From Cupriavidus taiwanensis LMG 19424 (lineage in GTDB: Bacteria; Pseudomonadota; Gammaproteobacteria; Burkholderiales; Burkholderiaceae), in NCBI RefSeq assembly GCF_000069785.1, contig NC_010528.1, positions 1,984,001-2,048,000 on the forward strand: a stretch of 64,000 nucleotides of DNA, in the 5' to 3' direction. Below, piece by piece: positions 42,169-51,729 of the stretch. Numbering within the stretch: position 1 is the stretch's first letter; each line of letters starts with the position of its first letter. Position numbers and translations under genes: made by a program. The notes below the pieces were generated by a model. It saw only the letters and a list, made by a program, of their open reading frames with translations. It did no database searches and had not been told where the DNA came from.

Positions 42169-43089
42169 TCAGATGGTGCCCGATTTTAAGGGCACAAAGA
42201 AAACGGCTTCAAGCGCGGTTCGGTGAAAGCGATGGCGGTTGCGCCGCTCGATCAGCAGCAGTTGCTGCGTCACGGTCTGGCCGGGCACGCCCGCCGGCGG
42301 CACCACCGCCACCGGGGCGATCAGGCGCCCGCCGATGGCCAGCTGCTCCAGCAGCGCTTCGGGGACCTCCATGCCGGCCGCGGCGAGGATGATGGCCGAG
42401 AACGGCGCGGCCTGCGGCAGGCCCAGCATGCCGTCGCCGTAGTGCAGGCGCAGATTGGGCACGCGCAAGGGGCGCAGGTTCGCCTTGGCCTGCTCGTGCA
42501 GCGACCGGATGCGCTCGATCGAGAAGACATCGCGCGCCACCTGGGCCAGCACCGCGGCCTGGTAGCCGCAGCCGGTGCCGATCTCGAGCACGCGCTCCAG
42601 CGGCGCATCGGCGCCGAGGCCCGCGCGCAACAACTCGATCATGCGCGCCACCACCGACGGCTTGGAAATGGTCTGCTGGTGGCCGATCGGCAGCGCCGCG
42701 TCTTCATACGCCTGCGACGCCAGCCCCGGCTCGACGAACAGGTGGCGCGGCACCGTGGCGATGGCCGACAGCACGCGCTCGTCGCGGATGCCGGCGGCGC
42801 GCAGCCGCGCCGCCAGTGCCGCGCGGGCACGCGCCGAGGCCATGCCGCCGCCGCCCGCGGTGGCCGCCGAGGCGCGCTGTTCGACCGCGCTGGCAGGCAC
42901 CGGCACGGGCGCGGGCGCCGCCGTGCGCGGCAGGCGCGGCTTGGCCGGCGTGGCAGTCTTGGACGCGGGCGCGGCCGGGCGCGGCGCGCCTACCGCCGGC
43001 ATGCCGGCGGTACGGGCAGGCGCGGGCTTGCGCTCGACCACCGCATCCAGCGGCAGCGGGAATTTGTTGCGAGGGGGCGTGGAACTCAT
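42169..43089 (-). CDS. pcm: Protein-L-isoaspartate O-methyltransferase
   Basis: 306 residues. The SAM-binding motif [18 protein letters not shown] and the substrate region [20 protein letters not shown] identify PCMT, which repairs isoaspartyl damage. The first ~95 residues are an Ala/Pro-rich basic extension missing from the ~210-residue E. coli enzyme; internal ATG starts exist near residue 87 ([13 protein letters not shown]), so the true start could be there. Confidence 0.94.
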   Translation of the reverse strand: MSSTPPRNKFPLPLDAVVERKPAPARTAGMPAVGAPRPAAPASKTATPAKPRLPRTAAPAPVPVPASAVEQRASAATAGGGGMASARARAALAARLRAAGIRDERVLSAIATVPRHLFVEPGLASQAYEDAALPIGHQQTISKPSVVARMIELLRAGLGADAPLERVLEIGTGCGYQAAVLAQVARDVFSIERIRSLHEQAKANLRPLRVPNLRLHYGDGMLGLPQAAPFSAIILAAAGMEVPEALLEQLAIGGRLIAPVAVVPPAGVPGQTVTQQLLLIERRNRHRFHRTALEAVFFVPLKSGTI

Positions 43090-43132
43090 CGGGGGCGCGG
43101 CGCGGCGATTCTGCGGCTCGGGACCGGCGGCC

Positions 43133-43885
43133 CTACTTCAGCCACTGGTCGAGCGCGTCGAGCTGCCCGCGGTGGGTCAGGTCCAGCTGCAACGGCGTGA
43201 GCGAGACATAGCCCTGCGCGGTCGCGTGGAAGTCGGTGCCCTCGCTGGCATCGCGCGCGTCGCCCGCGGGGCCGATCCAGTAATTGGTATCGCCGCGCGG
43301 GTTGACCTGCGTGATCACCGGCTGCGACGGATGGCGCTTGCCCAGGCGCGTGGCGCGATAGCCCCGGATATGTTCGAACGGCAGGTTCGGGATATTGACG
43401 TTGAGCAGGAACGGCTCGGCCGGCGGCGTGCCGATGATGCGCTCCACCACGGTACGCGCCACGCGCGCGGCGGCATCGAGGTGCTCCCAGCCCTTGTCCA
43501 CCTGCGAGAAGGCCACCGAGGGAATCCCTAGCAGGTAACCTTCGATGGCGGCGGCGACGGTGCCGGAGTACAGCACGTCCTCGCCCATGTTCTGGCCCTG
43601 GTTGATGCCGGACACCACCAGGTCGGGCTTGTCCTCGAGCAGGCCGGTCAGCGCGATATGCACGCAGTCCGTGGGCGTGCCATTGACGAAGCGAAAACCT
43701 TTTTGCACGCCTTCGCGCGCCTCGTAGACCGACAGCGGACGCTGCAGGGTCAGGGAATTGGAAGCGCCGCTATGGTTCTGCTCCGGCGCGATGACCGTGA
43801 TCCGGCCCAGCGGCGCGAGCGCAGCATGCAAAACGGCCAGTCCCGGCGCGAGATAACCGTCGTCGTTGGCGAGAAGGATATGCAT
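43133..43885 (-). CDS. surE: 5'-nucleotidase SurE
   Basis: 250 residues from the ATG at 43885. [14 protein letters not shown] with the metal-binding Asp8-Asp9 pair, SGASNSLTL, and NGTPTDCV are family motifs. It dephosphorylates nucleoside monophosphates and short polyphosphate. First gene of surE-pcm-nlpD-rpoS. Confidence 0.97.
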   Translation of the reverse strand: MHILLANDDGYLAPGLAVLHAALAPLGRITVIAPEQNHSGASNSLTLQRPLSVYEAREGVQKGFRFVNGTPTDCVHIALTGLLEDKPDLVVSGINQGQNMGEDVLYSGTVAAAIEGYLLGIPSVAFSQVDKGWEHLDAAARVARTVVERIIGTPPAEPFLLNVNIPNLPFEHIRGYRATRLGKRHPSQPVITQVNPRGDTNYWIGPAGDARDASEGTDFHATAQGYVSLTPLQLDLTHRGQLDALDQWLK

Positions 43886-44104
43886 GCCGCGATTGTACCT
43901 GAGCACAGGCGCGCAAGCGGCCCGCGCGCCGCCCGATGCGGCCCGCCGCGGCGGCGGCGCCAGCACAGTATGCAGGCCGCAAATGACCGCCTCAACGGCT
44001 TCCGCATGAAACAGAACGACCGTGCTATTCGTGCGCTACACTTGCCCCGCCGGCCCGCGTAAGCTTGACTGGCGCGGCATGCCAACCACACCACCGGAGA
44101 CAAG

Positions 44105-45079
44105 ATGAAAGCCGTACTGTGCAAAGCCTGGGGTCCGCCCGATTCGCTGACCCTGGAAACCCTGCCCGACCTGGTGCCCGGCAAGGGCGAAGTGGTCATC
44201 GACGTCAAGGCGGCGGCGGTCAACTTCCCGGATGTGCTGATCATCCAGAACAAATACCAGGCCAAGCCCGAACTGCCGTTCACGCCGGGTTCGGAACTGG
44301 CCGGCGTGGTCAACGCGGTGGGCGAAGGCGTCACTCACGTCAAGCCCGGCGACAACGTCATCGCCTACCTGGGCAATGGCGCCTTCGCCAGCCAGGCCAG
44401 GGCGCCGGCGGCGTCGGTGGTGCCGATGCCGCCCGGCATCGACTTCGAGACCGCGGCGGCCTTCACGCTGACCTACGGCACCTCGCACCACGCGGTGATC
44501 GACCGCGGCGAACTGAAGGCGGGCCAGACCATGCTGGTGCTGGGCGCGGCCGGCGGCGTGGGCCTGGCGGCGATCGAGATCGGCAAGGCCATCGGCGCGC
44601 GCGTGATCGCGGCCGCGTCGACCGACGAAAAGCTGGAAGTGTGCAAGCAGCACGGCGCCGACGCCTTCATCAACTACAGCACCGAAGACCTGCGCGAGCG
44701 CATCAAGGCGCTGACCGACAGCAAGGGTCCGGACGTGATCTACGACCCGGTCGGCGGCATCTATGCCGAACCGGCGTTCCGCTCGATCGGCTGGCGCGGC
44801 CGCTACCTGGTGGTGGGCTTCGCCAACGGCGAGATCCCCAGGCTGCCGCTGAACCTGGCGCTGCTCAAGGGCGCCTCGCTGGTGGGCGTGTTCTGGGGCG
44901 ATTTCGTGCGGCGCGAGCCGAAGGCCAACCAGGCCAACATGGCGCAGATGCTGGGCTGGATGAAGGAAGGCAAGATCCGCCCGCATATCTCGGCGCGCTA
45001 CCCGCTGGAACAGGCCGCGCAGGCGCTCAAGGACATGGAAGCGCGCAAGGTCACCGGCAAGATCGTGATCGTGCCTTGA
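44105..45079 (+). CDS. NADPH:quinone oxidoreductase (zinc-independent MDR family)
   Basis: 324 residues. GroES-like N-terminal domain with NFPDVLIIQNKYQ, and the Rossmann motif LVLGAAGGVGLAAIEIGKA of QOR-type reductases. The zinc-ligand cysteines of alcohol dehydrogenases are absent. It reduces quinones or other electrophiles. ACCGGAGACAAG precedes the ATG. It diverges from surE across 219 bases. Confidence 0.92.
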   Translation: MKAVLCKAWGPPDSLTLETLPDLVPGKGEVVIDVKAAAVNFPDVLIIQNKYQAKPELPFTPGSELAGVVNAVGEGVTHVKPGDNVIAYLGNGAFASQARAPAASVVPMPPGIDFETAAAFTLTYGTSHHAVIDRGELKAGQTMLVLGAAGGVGLAAIEIGKAIGARVIAAASTDEKLEVCKQHGADAFINYSTEDLRERIKALTDSKGPDVIYDPVGGIYAEPAFRSIGWRGRYLVVGFANGEIPRLPLNLALLKGASLVGVFWGDFVRREPKANQANMAQMLGWMKEGKIRPHISARYPLEQAAQALKDMEARKVTGKIVIVP

Positions 45080-45080
45080 T

Positions 45081-45268
45081 GGCCGGGCCCCGGCGCGTCG
45101 GCCGACGCGCTGGGACCGGCCCAAAAAAAGTACGGCGCAGGCAGTGCGGCTACACCCTGCGCCGTGCGAGGCAACCCGCCTCAAGCCGCCTGTTGCCCCC
45201 GATGCGCACACCCCTGCGCGGGCCAACAGGCGGTTCCCAAAACAGCCAGCCCCCGGCCGGGCCGTTTT
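45081..45268. repeat. Cluster of four hairpins between quinone reductase and porin genes
   Basis: Consecutive inverted repeats: (1) an 18-base perfect palindrome GCGCGTCGGCCGACGCGC (45093-45110) inside GGCCGG/CCGGCC (45081-45121); (2) ACGGCGCAGG ... CCTGCGCCGT (about 45132-45164); (3) CCGCCTGTTG ... CAACAGGCGG enclosing GCGCA/TGCGC (about 45187-45233); (4) AAAACAGCC ... GGCCGTTTT (45239-45268), the probable porin terminator on the minus strand. The convergent genes end on each side. Confidence 0.65.
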
Positions 45269-45284
45269 CCGGAAATCCTGCTGG

Positions 45285-46343
45285 TCAGAAGCGATGCTGC
45301 AGGCCGGCCATGACGCCGGTCTGGTTGTTGGCAAAGCCGACCAGGTCGCGCGACACGCTGACGTCCTGGCCATTGCGCGCCTTGGCATAGCCGACTGACA
45401 GATAGGCCAGCGTGCGCTTGGACAGCGCGTACTGCCCGCGCAGCGAGAACAGGATGGGATCGGCATCGTTGCCGCCCTTGATGTTCTGCTTGTAGACCGC
45501 GCCGTACAGCGTGAACGCCGGCGTGAAGGCGTAGCTGGCGCCGCCCCAGTACATGTCGCTGCGTTGGCTGGCCGCGCCGGTGGTGAAGGCGCGCTTGTAG
45601 TTGCGGTAGCCGGCAAACAGCTTCAGGTCGCCGAAGTCATAGCTGGCGCCGGCATGGATACCCTGGATGTAGTCGGTGCTGTCGGCAGGCGTGGTGCTGG
45701 TGCCGGCGCCGTTCTGCCGGTCCCAGGTGGCGGCCGCGGCGAACTTGCCGGCGTTGTAGCCTGCGCCCAGCGCGTACTTGGACGCGCTCTTGAAGTCCCC
45801 CGCCACTTCGCCCAGCGCCACCGTCGCGCCGAGCTTCAGGCCGCCGAAGCTGCCGTCGTAGCGGATCGCATTCGAGGCGCGCGAGAACAGGCCGTCCTTG
45901 CGCCCGCCCGTGGCCGTCGACGACGTTGCCCACGAATAGGCCGGCGCATAGCCCATCGGGTCGAATGGCAGCATGAAGTCGTAGGTGGTGGTGAAGGTGC
46001 GGCCCAGCACCACCTGGCCGTAGCGGCTGGACAGGCCTACGGTGGCGCGCCGGTCGAACAGCGTGTTGTCGGTATCGAGCCGGCCGGTGTCGATGGCGAT
46101 GCCGCTTTCCAGGTTGAAGATCGCCTTCAGGCCGCCGCCCAGGTCTTCGCTGCCGCGGATGCCCCAGCGCGAGGTGTTCTTGCCGCCCGAGGTCAGCTTG
46201 ACCGCCGAGCCGTCCGGTCCCGCGTGGCTGACATATTCGATGCCCGCATCCACCAGCCCGTACAGGGTCACGTTCGATTGCGCGGACGCCGATCCCGCGG
46301 CAGCCAGGCCCATCACGGCGCATGCCATTGCCGTACGCTTCAT
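45285..46343 (-). CDS. Gram-negative general porin (Burkholderiales type)
   Basis: 352 residues from the ATG at 46343; AAGGAG lies 6 bases before it, whereas the ATG two codons earlier abuts that site. Signal peptide MKRTAMACAVMGLAAAGSAS-AQ, mature start QSNVTLYGLVDAGIEYVSH, alternating beta-strand pattern and the C-terminal phenylalanine (GLQHRF) recognised by BAM are all typical of 16-stranded trimeric porins. It is divergent from the response regulator (240 bases), which may control it. Confidence 0.95.
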   Translation of the reverse strand: MKRTAMACAVMGLAAAGSASAQSNVTLYGLVDAGIEYVSHAGPDGSAVKLTSGGKNTSRWGIRGSEDLGGGLKAIFNLESGIAIDTGRLDTDNTLFDRRATVGLSSRYGQVVLGRTFTTTYDFMLPFDPMGYAPAYSWATSSTATGGRKDGLFSRASNAIRYDGSFGGLKLGATVALGEVAGDFKSASKYALGAGYNAGKFAAAATWDRQNGAGTSTTPADSTDYIQGIHAGASYDFGDLKLFAGYRNYKRAFTTGAASQRSDMYWGGASYAFTPAFTLYGAVYKQNIKGGNDADPILFSLRGQYALSKRTLAYLSVGYAKARNGQDVSVSRDLVGFANNQTGVMAGLQHRF

Positions 46344-46582
46344 TGCCATCTCCTTCCTTGTGCTTGTTGTGGTATTCGTCAGCGGCCGGATGGTAGGTGA
46401 CGCGCACTTTCAGTTCGCTTTCGGATCGCAGGCTTTTCACGGCCCGGGCGCCACGGCGGGGGTTAGTGGTTTCCCTAGCTTCAAAGCCGACGCGGTTCGC
46501 TGTATCTGTCTGGCCTTCGCCGTTCCGGCCGTCCCGATCGCTGTGGCCGGGTTCCGGCATTGCCGCCTGACCGCCCTGCCCC

Positions 46583-47257
46583 ATGCGTATCCTGCTTGCC
46601 GAAGACAATGTGATGCTGGCCAGTTCACTGAGCCAGGCCCTGGACCAGGCCGGCTTCACGGTGGACTGCATGCACGACGGCCACAGCGCGGACACGCTGC
46701 TGAGCACGCAGGACTACGCCCTGCTGATCCTCGATCTCGGCCTGCCAGGCATGGACGGGCTGGAGGTGCTGCGCCGCCTGCGCCAGCGGCGCAATCCGCT
46801 GCCGGTGCTGATCCTGACCGCGCACGGCTCGGTCGAGGACCGCGTGCGCGGCCTGGACCTGGGCGCCGACGACTACCTCGCCAAGCCGTTCGACCTGTCC
46901 GAGCTGGAAGCGCGGGCCCGCGCGCTGATCCGCCGGGCCCATGGCCATGACAGCACGCAGATCGCCTTCGGACCGCTGCATTACGACAGCGTCAGCCGCG
47001 CCTTCCTGCTGCATGGACAGTTGCTGCCGCTGACCGGGCGCGAGCGCGCCGTGCTCGAGGTACTGCTGCTGCGCGATGGCCGCGCCGTCAACAAGGGGGC
47101 ACTGTCGGAGAAGATCTTCGGCATCGACGAATCGGTCAATCCGGACGCGATCGAGATCTACGTGCACAGGCTGCGCAAGAAGCTTGACGGCAGCGGCGTG
47201 GCCATCGTCACGCTGCGCGGCCTGGGCTACCTGCTTGAAGCGCGGCCGGCGGCATGA
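46583..47257 (+). CDS. OmpR-family response regulator (TctD/QseB-like)
   Basis: 224 residues. Receiver domain with Glu7/Asp8, phosphoacceptor Asp51, Thr79 and Lys101, followed by a winged-helix DNA-binding domain (AIEIYVHRLRKKLDGSGVAI, LRGLGYLL). The stop overlaps the kinase start (ATGA). The N-terminal sensor type of the partner and the divergent porin point to a TctD-like regulator of substrate uptake. Confidence 0.93.
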   Translation: MRILLAEDNVMLASSLSQALDQAGFTVDCMHDGHSADTLLSTQDYALLILDLGLPGMDGLEVLRRLRQRRNPLPVLILTAHGSVEDRVRGLDLGADDYLAKPFDLSELEARARALIRRAHGHDSTQIAFGPLHYDSVSRAFLLHGQLLPLTGRERAVLEVLLLRDGRAVNKGALSEKIFGIDESVNPDAIEIYVHRLRKKLDGSGVAIVTLRGLGYLLEARPAA

Positions 47258-48672
47258 AGCGGCCGCGCCAGGCTCCCAGCCTGCGGCTGCAGCTGTCGCT
47301 GTGGCTGCTGCTGCCGCTGATGGGCCTGCTTGCCTTCGACGCCTGGCTGACCTACCAGCGCGCGATGTCGGCCGCGCATACCGCCTTCGACCGCACGCTG
47401 GAGGCGTCGCTGCGCGCCATGCGCGAAGGCATCCGCCTGCACGAGGGACGGCTCGCGGTCGAACTGCCCAACCTCGCGCTCGAGCTGTTCGACGGCCAGG
47501 CCGGCCCGCGCATCTTCTACCGCATCCGCGCCGAAGACGGCGCCACCGTCACCGGCTACGACGACCTGCCGATGCCGCCCGACGCGCCCCTGCAGCTGTA
47601 CCGCACCGTGTTCTACGACACCCGGTTCCGCGACCAGCCCTTGCGCATGGCGGCGCAGCCGCTGCCGGTGCGCGACGTCGGCTCGGCGCGCACGCGGCTG
47701 GTGTGGGTGCTGGTGGGCGAGACCATCGAGCCGCGCCAGCTGCTGGCGCGCGACATCCTGATCGGCTCGCTGCTGCAGGAGCTGATGCTGGTGACGCTGG
47801 CGCTTGGCATCGTCTGGCTCGGCGTGCGGCGCGGGCTGCGGCCGCTGCACCGGCTGTCCGACACGGTAGCGCGGCGCGGCACGCAGCTGGCCCCGATCGA
47901 GCAGAAAGACCTGCCCGCCGAGATGAAGCCGCTGGTGCAAGCGCTGAACCAGTACATGGCGCGGCTCCACGGCATGGTGCTGGCGCGCAAGCGCTTCTTC
48001 GCCGATGCCGCGCACCAGCTCAAGACACCGCTGGCGATCATCCAGGCGCAGTCCGAACTGGCGCTGCGCGAACGCGACGGCGAACGCGTGCGCGAGCATA
48101 TGCGGCAGCTGCACGGCACCGTGCGCCACGCCTCCAGGGGCGTGCAGCAGTTGTTGTCGCTGTCGCGGCTGGAGCCCGATGCGGGCTACATGCCCGCGCT
48201 GAGGCCGCTGCGGCTCGACACGCTGGCGCAAGGCGTGGCGCTGGACTGGGCGCCGGTGGCGCGTGGCAGTGGGGTCGATCTGGGATATGAGCACGAAGGC
48301 CCGGTGGAAGTCACTGGCCAGGCTGAGCTGCTGCAGGAACTGACAGGCAACCTGATCGACAACGCGATCCGCTATGCGGGCCGTGGCGCGGTGGTGACGG
48401 TGCGCGTGGCGGCGGATGGCGGCGTGCCGCGGTTGCAGGTGATCGACAACGGCCCCGGTATTGCGCCGGATGAACGCGAGGCGGTGTTCCGGCGCTTCTA
48501 TCGCGGCGCCAGCGGGCAGGCGGTGGAAGGCAGCGGCCTGGGCTTGTCGATCGTGCGGGAGATCGCGCGGCTGCATGGCGCGACGGTAGTGCTTGGCGAA
48601 ACGCCGGGAGGCGGATTGACGGTGTCAGTGCAATTCGGCGCTGTCGACGACAGCATCGAGGCATGTCCATAA
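47254..48672 (+). CDS. Sensor histidine kinase with TctE-type (2CSK_N) sensor domain
   Basis: 472 residues. A membrane segment at 13-30, a periplasmic 2CSK_N domain (about 31-165), a second membrane segment (~170-192), HAMP, phosphoacceptor His254 in AAHQLKTPL, then the ATPase domain with N box NLIDNAIRYA, G1 DNGPGI and G2 GSGLGLSIV. TctE relatives sense tricarboxylates; the ligand here is unknown. Confidence 0.93.
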   Translation: MKRPRQAPSLRLQLSLWLLLPLMGLLAFDAWLTYQRAMSAAHTAFDRTLEASLRAMREGIRLHEGRLAVELPNLALELFDGQAGPRIFYRIRAEDGATVTGYDDLPMPPDAPLQLYRTVFYDTRFRDQPLRMAAQPLPVRDVGSARTRLVWVLVGETIEPRQLLARDILIGSLLQELMLVTLALGIVWLGVRRGLRPLHRLSDTVARRGTQLAPIEQKDLPAEMKPLVQALNQYMARLHGMVLARKRFFADAAHQLKTPLAIIQAQSELALRERDGERVREHMRQLHGTVRHASRGVQQLLSLSRLEPDAGYMPALRPLRLDTLAQGVALDWAPVARGSGVDLGYEHEGPVEVTGQAELLQELTGNLIDNAIRYAGRGAVVTVRVAADGGVPRLQVIDNGPGIAPDEREAVFRRFYRGASGQAVEGSGLGLSIVREIARLHGATVVLGETPGGGLTVSVQFGAVDDSIEACP

Positions 48673-48684
48673 CCGCTTGGGCAC

Positions 48685-48710
48685 GCCCTCTCCCGCTTGC
48701 GGGAGAGGGC
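48685..48710. repeat. REP-like palindrome (CCCTCTCCCGC type)
   Basis: GCCCTCTCCCGC-TT-GCGGGAGAGGGC, 12-bp arms, between the convergent kinase and permease genes. This is a widespread extragenic element in beta- and gammaproteobacteria and probably also ends both transcripts. Confidence 0.8.
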
Positions 48711-48733
48711 GCAAACCGTCGCCGAAGCAACAG

Positions 48734-49525
48734 TCAGAGCTTCTCCGTCTCCCCGCTCTTCGGCTGCCACTTCATCAGCCGCTTCTCGCCGATGCCGACC
48801 ATCCAGTCCAGCACCAGCGCAAACGCGGTCAGCACCACGATGCCGGCGAACACGGTATTGATGTCGAAGGTGCCCTCGGCCTGCAGGATCAGGTAGCCCA
48901 CGCCGCGCGCCGAGCCCAGGTATTCGCCCACCACCGCGCCGACGAAGGCCAGGCCCACCGAGGTATGCAGCGACGAGAACACCCAGCTGGTCGCGCTCGG
49001 CAGGTAGACGTGGCGCAGCAGCTGCTTCTGATTGGCGCCCAGCATGCGCGCATTGGCCAGCACCACCGGGCTCACTTCCTTGACGCCCTGGTAGACGTTG
49101 AAGAAGACGATGAAGAACACCAGCGTCACCGCCAGCGCCACCTTCGACCAGATGCCCAGGCCGAACCAGACCGCGAAGATCGGCGCCAGGATCACGCGCG
49201 GCATCGAGTTCATGGCCTTGACGTAAGGATCGAGGATGGCGGAGGTCATCGGGCTCAGCGCCAGCCACAGGCCCACGCCCAGCCCCGCCACCGTACCGAT
49301 GCCGAAGGCCAGCACGGTCTCGATCAGCGTCACGCCCAGGTGCAGGTAGATATCGCGCTCGACGATAAACCAGTTCCAGATGCGTTGCGCCACCATCAGC
49401 GGCTCGCCAAAGAAAAACGCGACCTGCTGCGAGCGCGTGGCGGCGTGCCACACGCCGAGGATCACTACCAGGACGAGCAGCTGCCACACGCGCAGCATGC
49501 CCTTGGAATCAGTACGGAATGCCAT
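48734..49525 (-). CDS. ABC transporter permease (NitT/TauT/SsuC family)
   Basis: 263 residues, about six membrane segments, with the EAA loop region VGEYLGSARGVGYLILQAEG that contacts the ATPase. Typical of permeases for nitrate, taurine, sulfonates or pyrimidine precursors. Last gene of a leftward binding protein - ATPase - permease set. Confidence 0.92.
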   Translation of the reverse strand: MAFRTDSKGMLRVWQLLVLVVILGVWHAATRSQQVAFFFGEPLMVAQRIWNWFIVERDIYLHLGVTLIETVLAFGIGTVAGLGVGLWLALSPMTSAILDPYVKAMNSMPRVILAPIFAVWFGLGIWSKVALAVTLVFFIVFFNVYQGVKEVSPVVLANARMLGANQKQLLRHVYLPSATSWVFSSLHTSVGLAFVGAVVGEYLGSARGVGYLILQAEGTFDINTVFAGIVVLTAFALVLDWMVGIGEKRLMKWQPKSGETEKL

Positions 49526-49564
49526 CGGGATTCAGTTCTTGTTATGAGTTGGACGCAGGGCCGG

Positions 49565-50377
49565 TCAGGCCACCTTGCGCTGCTGGGCGTAGCCCTTGAG
49601 CACTTCCTCGCGCAGCACGTCCCAGATCGCGGCGTGCAGCTCGACAAAGCGCGGGTGGTTGCGGATCTCGGCGACGTCGCGCGGGCGCGGCAGGTCGATC
49701 GCGAATTCGCCGATCGGGTGCGTGCCGGGGCCGGCCGACAGCACCACCACGCGGTCGCTCATGGCAATGGCCTCGTCCAGGTCGTGGGTGATGAAGAGCA
49801 CGGCCTTGCGCTTGGCGGCCCACAGCTCCAGCACTTCGTTCTCCATCAGCTGGCGGGTCTGGATGTCGAGCGCGGAGAACGGCTCGTCCATCAGGATGAT
49901 GTCCGGGTCCAGCACCAGCGTCTGCGCCAGCGCCACGCGCTTGCGCATGCCGCCCGAGAGCTGGTGCGGGTAGCGGTCGCCAAACCCGCCCAGGCCGACG
50001 CGGCGCAGCCATTCCTCGCCCTGCCGCACCGCCTCGGCGCGCGCGGTGCCGCGGAATTCCAGGCCGGCAACGACGTTGTCGAGCGCGCTGCGCCACGGCA
50101 TCAGCGCCTCGGTCTGGAACATGTAGCCGGCGCGCCGGTTGATGCCGCGCAGCGGCTCGCCGAACACGCGCACCTCGCCGCTGGAAGGCTCCAGCAGGCC
50201 GGCGCCGACATTCAGCAGCGTGGACTTGCCGCAGCCGGTGGGACCCACCACCGATACGAATTCGCCGGGCTGGATCGACAGCGTGACGTCCCTGACCGCG
50301 GTATAGCGCTGGCTGCGGTCATCGCGCGAGACGAAGGTGCAGGTGACCTGGTCGAGTGAAAGTGCGGGAATGCTCAT
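49565..50377 (-). CDS. ABC transporter ATP-binding protein (NitT/TauT family)
   Basis: 270 residues. Walker A GPTGCGKSTLL, signature LSGGMRKRVALAQ, Walker B DIILMDEPFSALD and the H-loop histidine in VLFITHDLDEA. It is 39 bases before the permease start. The binding-protein gene upstream is separated by a hairpin. Confidence 0.95.
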   Translation of the reverse strand: MSIPALSLDQVTCTFVSRDDRSQRYTAVRDVTLSIQPGEFVSVVGPTGCGKSTLLNVGAGLLEPSSGEVRVFGEPLRGINRRAGYMFQTEALMPWRSALDNVVAGLEFRGTARAEAVRQGEEWLRRVGLGGFGDRYPHQLSGGMRKRVALAQTLVLDPDIILMDEPFSALDIQTRQLMENEVLELWAAKRKAVLFITHDLDEAIAMSDRVVVLSAGPGTHPIGEFAIDLPRPRDVAEIRNHPRFVELHAAIWDVLREEVLKGYAQQRKVA

Positions 50378-50463
50378 GATGAACCGTCTCGGACCCGCCC
50401 TGGCGGCGCGGGACGCGGCGCGGGCGAGTGATGATGGAGGGGCCGTCGCTGCCGCAAAGCAAA

Positions 50464-50485
50464 GGCCCGCTGCGGGCAGCGGGCC
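50464..50485 (-). terminator. Attenuating hairpin between binding-protein and ATPase genes
   Basis: GGCCCGCTGC (50464-50473) and GCAGCGGGCC (50476-50485) form a 10-bp stem; on the minus strand TTTGCTTTGC follows. Located 23 bases past the binding-protein stop, it could reduce read-through so that the binding protein exceeds the membrane subunits. Confidence 0.65.
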
Positions 50486-50507
50486 GATGGCGTCGACGGC
50501 AGGAAAA

Positions 50508-51551
50508 TTACTTGTACTTGGCGTTGGCCTTCTGCACGAAGGCGTTGGTGTAGGTCTCTTCCAGCCTGATCGACTTGCCCTTCAGTTCGGCATCGAACTG
50601 GCCCAGCGCGTTGAGCGCGGTGCGCGGGCCGTCGGCCGGCATGGTGCCGTCCGGCGAGATCGCTTCCTTGACCTTTTCCCACGCGGCCAGATACAGCGCG
50701 CGGTCGCCCAGCAGGTAGCTTTCCGGCACGGTCTTGACGATGTCGGACGGGCCCGCCTTCTGCAGCCACTTGAGCGCGCGCACCATGGCGTTGGTGAGCG
50801 CCTGCGTGGTGTTCGGGTTCTGCTGGATGAAGGCCTGCGACGCATACAGGCAGCCCGACGGCATGTTGCCGCCGAACACCGCCTGGGTGTCCTTGAGCGT
50901 GCGGGTGTCCGAGGCAATACGCACCTCGTTCTTCTGCGTCAGCATCGACACCACCGGGTCGAGGTTGGCCATGGCGTCGATCTGGCCCGAACGCATCGCC
51001 GCCACCGCGCCGGCGCTGGCGCCCACGCCGATGAACGACACGTCCGAGGGCTTCAGGCCGGCCTTGGCCAGCACGAAGTTGGCCATCATGTTGGTCGACG
51101 AGCCCGGCGCGGTCACGCCGATCTTCTTGCCCTTCAGGTCGGCGATCGACTTGAAGTTGGGCATGGTCTTGTTCGATACCACCAGCACGATCTGCGGGGC
51201 GCGGCCCTGCAGCACGAACTCCTGGTAGCGCTGGCCCTTGGCCTGCAGGTTGATGGTGTGCTCGTAGGCGCCCGAGACCACGTCGGCGCTGCCGCCAACC
51301 ACCGCCTGCAGCGCCTTGGCGCCGCCGGCGAAGTCGACGATCTCGACGTCCAGCCCTTCTTCCTTGAAGTAGCCGAGGCGCTCGGCGATGGTCAGCGGCA
51401 GGTAATAGAACAGGTTCTTGCCGCCCACCGCGATGGTGACCTTGGTCTTTTCGGGCTTGCCCTGCGCCTGAGCCTGCCCGAACGTGAACCAGCCGGCCAG
51501 GAACAGCGCCAGCGCAATCAGGAATTGCTTCCAGAATTTCTTGTTATACAT
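50508..51551 (-). CDS. ABC transporter substrate-binding protein (SsuA/NMT1-like)
   Basis: 347 residues from the ATG at 51551 (MYNKKFWKQFLIALALFLAG, signal cleaved after AQA). NMT1/SsuA fold: LPLTIAERLGYFKEEGLDVEIVDF, then GGSADVVSGAYEH. It delivers a small organic or sulfonated solute to the permease; the ligand is not evident. The GGA/G SD is immediately upstream. Confidence 0.92.
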   Translation of the reverse strand: MYNKKFWKQFLIALALFLAGWFTFGQAQAQGKPEKTKVTIAVGGKNLFYYLPLTIAERLGYFKEEGLDVEIVDFAGGAKALQAVVGGSADVVSGAYEHTINLQAKGQRYQEFVLQGRAPQIVLVVSNKTMPNFKSIADLKGKKIGVTAPGSSTNMMANFVLAKAGLKPSDVSFIGVGASAGAVAAMRSGQIDAMANLDPVVSMLTQKNEVRIASDTRTLKDTQAVFGGNMPSGCLYASQAFIQQNPNTTQALTNAMVRALKWLQKAGPSDIVKTVPESYLLGDRALYLAAWEKVKEAISPDGTMPADGPRTALNALGQFDAELKGKSIRLEETYTNAFVQKANAKYK

Positions 51552-51729
51552 GCGAGATCTCCTACCCGTGTGGACTGGCGCCGCGGCAACGAGCGCTTGA
51601 AGGGGGGCGCCGCGGTGCGGCAAATTGCCATGCTACCGGGCGGCGCGGTGCACCGCATCGGTATCTATACCTAGCAAACCAGCCAGCTTAGCGCCCTTAC
51701 CTTTCGATCACCTTGCCGCAGCGCTGGCG

